This document shows positions 42,584 to 44,030 of a stretch of 44,030 nucleotides of DNA, one piece after another. The translations under genes and the position numbers were made by a program. The DNA is from Niastella sp966211305. GTDB lineage: Bacteria; Bacteroidota; Bacteroidia; Chitinophagales; Chitinophagaceae. Numbering within the stretch: the first letter of the stretch is position 1; each line of letters begins with the position of its first letter. The stretch covers positions 1-44,030 of the forward strand of contig CBIHPC010000031.1 in assembly GCA_966211305.1 (NCBI GenBank), given 5' to 3'. The notes below the pieces were generated by a model. The model worked only from the letters and a program-made list of their open reading frames with translations, did no database searches and was not told the origin of the DNA.

Positions 42584-43147
42584 ATGGAAAAACCTTCCAG
42601 CTATTGCGAAGCCGTTCAACGTATGCAACCCGGTAATGTGCATATCCACTATCACGATAATGAGTATGGATTTCCCATTCACGACGATAATGAATTGTTT
42701 GCCCGGCTGATACTCGAAATAAACCAGGCGGGTTTAAGCTGGACCACCATTCTGAATAAAAAGGATAACTTCTTTAAAGCCTTCGATGATTTCAATATTC
42801 AGAAAGTAGCCCGGTACAGCGATAAAAAGGTGGAAAAGCTGATGCAGGATGCCGGTATTATTCGCAACCGGTTAAAGATAGAAGCCACTATCGCTAATGC
42901 TGAACGCATTTTACAAATTCAAAAGGAGCATGGGTCGTTCAAAAACTGGCTCGATGCCAATCATCCTTTATCGAAGGAAGAATGGGTAAAACTGTTTAAG
43001 AAAACCTTCCGGTTCACGGGCGGGGAAATAGTAGGCGAGTTCCTGCTAAGCACCGGCTACCTGCCCGGCGCGCATGTTAATTCCTGCCCGGTTTATAAGA
43101 AGGTGCTGAAGAGTAAACCGGCATGGTATGTTAAAGGCCAGTGGTAA
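42584..43147 (+). CDS. tag: DNA-3-methyladenine glycosylase I
   Basis: ATG at 42584 is preferred over an upstream GTG because it begins the family's usual N-terminus; the product has 187 residues, the normal length. The enzyme removes 3-methyladenine from alkylated DNA, starting base-excision repair. Motifs: Cys8 and His24 (YHDNEYGFPIHDD) plus the C-terminal H-x-x-x-C (GAHVNSCPVYKK) correspond to the zinc ligands of E. coli Tag. E45 in LEINQAGLSWTTIL corresponds to the catalytic-pocket Glu. GIIRNRLKIEATIANA is the conserved helix-hairpin region. Most homologues have Trp in the EWG motif where this one has Tyr (EYG). It stands alone and converges with mtaB, 21 nt away, across short GTGGTAA repeats. 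Confidence 0.93.
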   Translation: MEKPSSYCEAVQRMQPGNVHIHYHDNEYGFPIHDDNELFARLILEINQAGLSWTTILNKKDNFFKAFDDFNIQKVARYSDKKVEKLMQDAGIIRNRLKIEATIANAERILQIQKEHGSFKNWLDANHPLSKEEWVKLFKKTFRFTGGEIVGEFLLSTGYLPGAHVNSCPVYKKVLKSKPAWYVKGQW

Positions 43148-43168
43148 GTGGTAAGTGGTTAGTGGCGA

Positions 43169-44030
43169 CTACAACTTCCACTCAACGATCTGGTTCACCC
43201 ATTCCTGCTTATACGGCGCTACCACCTTTATGTAATTATCGGTATAACCTTCCATCATGCCGTTCTTTTGGTTTTCTTCAAACAATACTTTGCGGGTGCT
43301 GCCGGCAAACTGCTGGTTGAAGTATTGCTGCTTCATGTAAGAGAGGTTACGCAGCGTTTTATTACGTTCATGACGAACATGCACGGGCACTACCGGGCCC
43401 AGCGTAAGGGCATGGGTATTATCTCTTTCTGAGTAGGTAAATACGTGCAGGTACGTTACATCGAGCTCATGCAGGAAATCGAAGGTCTCCTGGAAATTGT
43501 CATCGGTTTCGCCCGGGAAGCCAACGATAACGTCAACGCCGATGGCCGCATGCGGCATCAGGGTCTTTATGAGTTTTACCCGTTCGGCATACAGTTCGCG
43601 GCGGTACCTTCTTCTCATTAAACCCAGTATGCGGTTGCTGCCGCTTTGCAGCGGAATATGAAAATGCGGCATAAAGCTATTGCTGTTGGCTACCAGCTCT
43701 ATTATGGCATTTGTGAGCAAATTTGGTTCAATTGACGATATGCGGTACCGCTCAACGCCTTCGAGTTTGTCAAGCGCACAGGCCAGCTCGTAAAAGTTCT
43801 CTTCGCGGTTGCGGGCACTGCCTGAATTGGAGGATCTGTTTTCTCCTTCCCCATCGGGGCCGGCCGGGAGGGGGCCGCCTTTCCCGAAATCGCCGAGGTT
43901 CACGCCCGTAAGCACGATCTCCTTCACCCCATTGGCGGCCAGCTTTTTTACATTGGCCACAACGCCTTCGATCAGATCGCTGCGGCTTTTGCCCCGCGCC
44001 ATGGGAATGGTGCAGAAAGAACAATTGTAA
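43169..44030 (-). CDS. mtaB: tRNA (N6-isopentenyladenosine(37)-C2)-methylthiotransferase MtaB, 3' part of the gene
   Basis: The frame runs off the window end. Upstream of the internal Met at 44002 it continues as YNCSFCTIPMARGKSRSD, containing two cysteines of the radical-SAM CxxxCxxC cluster, so the true start lies beyond 44030. Family motifs follow: IVLTGVNLGDFG, YRISSIEPNLL, HFHIPLQSGSNRILGLMRRR, GVDVIVGFPGETDDNFQETF, HVFTYSERDNT, and a TRAM-like end. MtaB-type enzymes add a methylthio group to modified A37 of tRNA. Between GDFGKG and ENFYELACALD there are about 26 extra residues (GPLPAGPDGEGENRSSNSGS onward; DNA 43799-43879), Gly/Ser/Pro-rich and GC-rich, absent from the usual family pattern as I know it. 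The insertion keeps the frame, so the enzyme may still work. Confidence 0.92.
   Translation of the reverse strand, partial: YNCSFCTIPMARGKSRSDLIEGVVANVKKLAANGVKEIVLTGVNLGDFGKGGPLPAGPDGEGENRSSNSGSARNREENFYELACALDKLEGVERYRISSIEPNLLTNAIIELVANSNSFMPHFHIPLQSGSNRILGLMRRRYRRELYAERVKLIKTLMPHAAIGVDVIVGFPGETDDNFQETFDFLHELDVTYLHVFTYSERDNTHALTLGPVVPVHVRHERNKTLRNLSYMKQQYFNQQFAGSTRKVLFEENQKNGMMEGYTDNYIKVVAPYKQEWVNQIVEWKL

Overview
The window looks like chromosome from a Chitinophagaceae-type Bacteroidota (Niastella/Chitinophaga-like). The grounds are giant secreted YD/Rhs proteins of the DUF6443 type, a TonB-dependent receptor paired with a DUF4249-type lipoprotein, many tail-fibre-like surface proteins, start sites without Shine-Dalgarno motifs, and TTTG / TAnnTTTG-like promoter elements. 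No rRNA, tRNA, CRISPR array, transposase or integrase was recognised. All family names come from motif reading, not from a database search.

Region 1 (333-23165) is a tightly spaced, same-strand series of secreted proteins: a tail-fibre-like protein, an 813-residue predicted outer-membrane barrel with a coiled-coil insert, an Ig/FN3-like protein, a 2662-residue SpvB/TcB-like giant (PA14 and DNRLRE-like domains), a small LolA-like protein, a 2899-residue DUF6443/Rhs giant with a beta-propeller and a variable C-terminal tip, and a small membrane protein placed like an immunity gene. Both giants carry Sec signal peptides. I read this as an envelope-exported, Tc/Rhs-like polymorphic toxin or surface-effector locus.

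Region 2 (23166-34093) is a rearranged accessory array. Three long fibre genes (one split by a frameshift) and at least three broken ones share the 5' module of the gene at 333. Interspersed are two orphan Rhs tip + immunity cassettes (29286-30183 and 30500-32504). Each of the three immunity genes is followed by a fibre 5' end. The second orphan cassette starts with 308 bp of Rhs core that match the main rhs gene with 9 mismatches, including 205 bp of perfect identity. The block is bracketed by about 320-bp direct repeats carrying the 5' end of an SGNH-hydrolase-like gene (truncated at 28870, near full length at 32970). The layout suggests a store of alternative toxin tips exchangeable through the Rhs core on one side and fibre 5' ends on the other.

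Region 3 (34094-44030) is more ordinary: a TonB receptor/DUF4249 lipoprotein pair closed by a strong terminator, a histidine kinase whose membrane domain carries every key residue of the plant ethylene receptor at identical spacing, a single-domain response regulator, a convergent REC-PAS-HisKA_3 kinase, a 3-methyladenine DNA glycosylase I, and the 3' part of mtaB with an unusual in-frame insertion.
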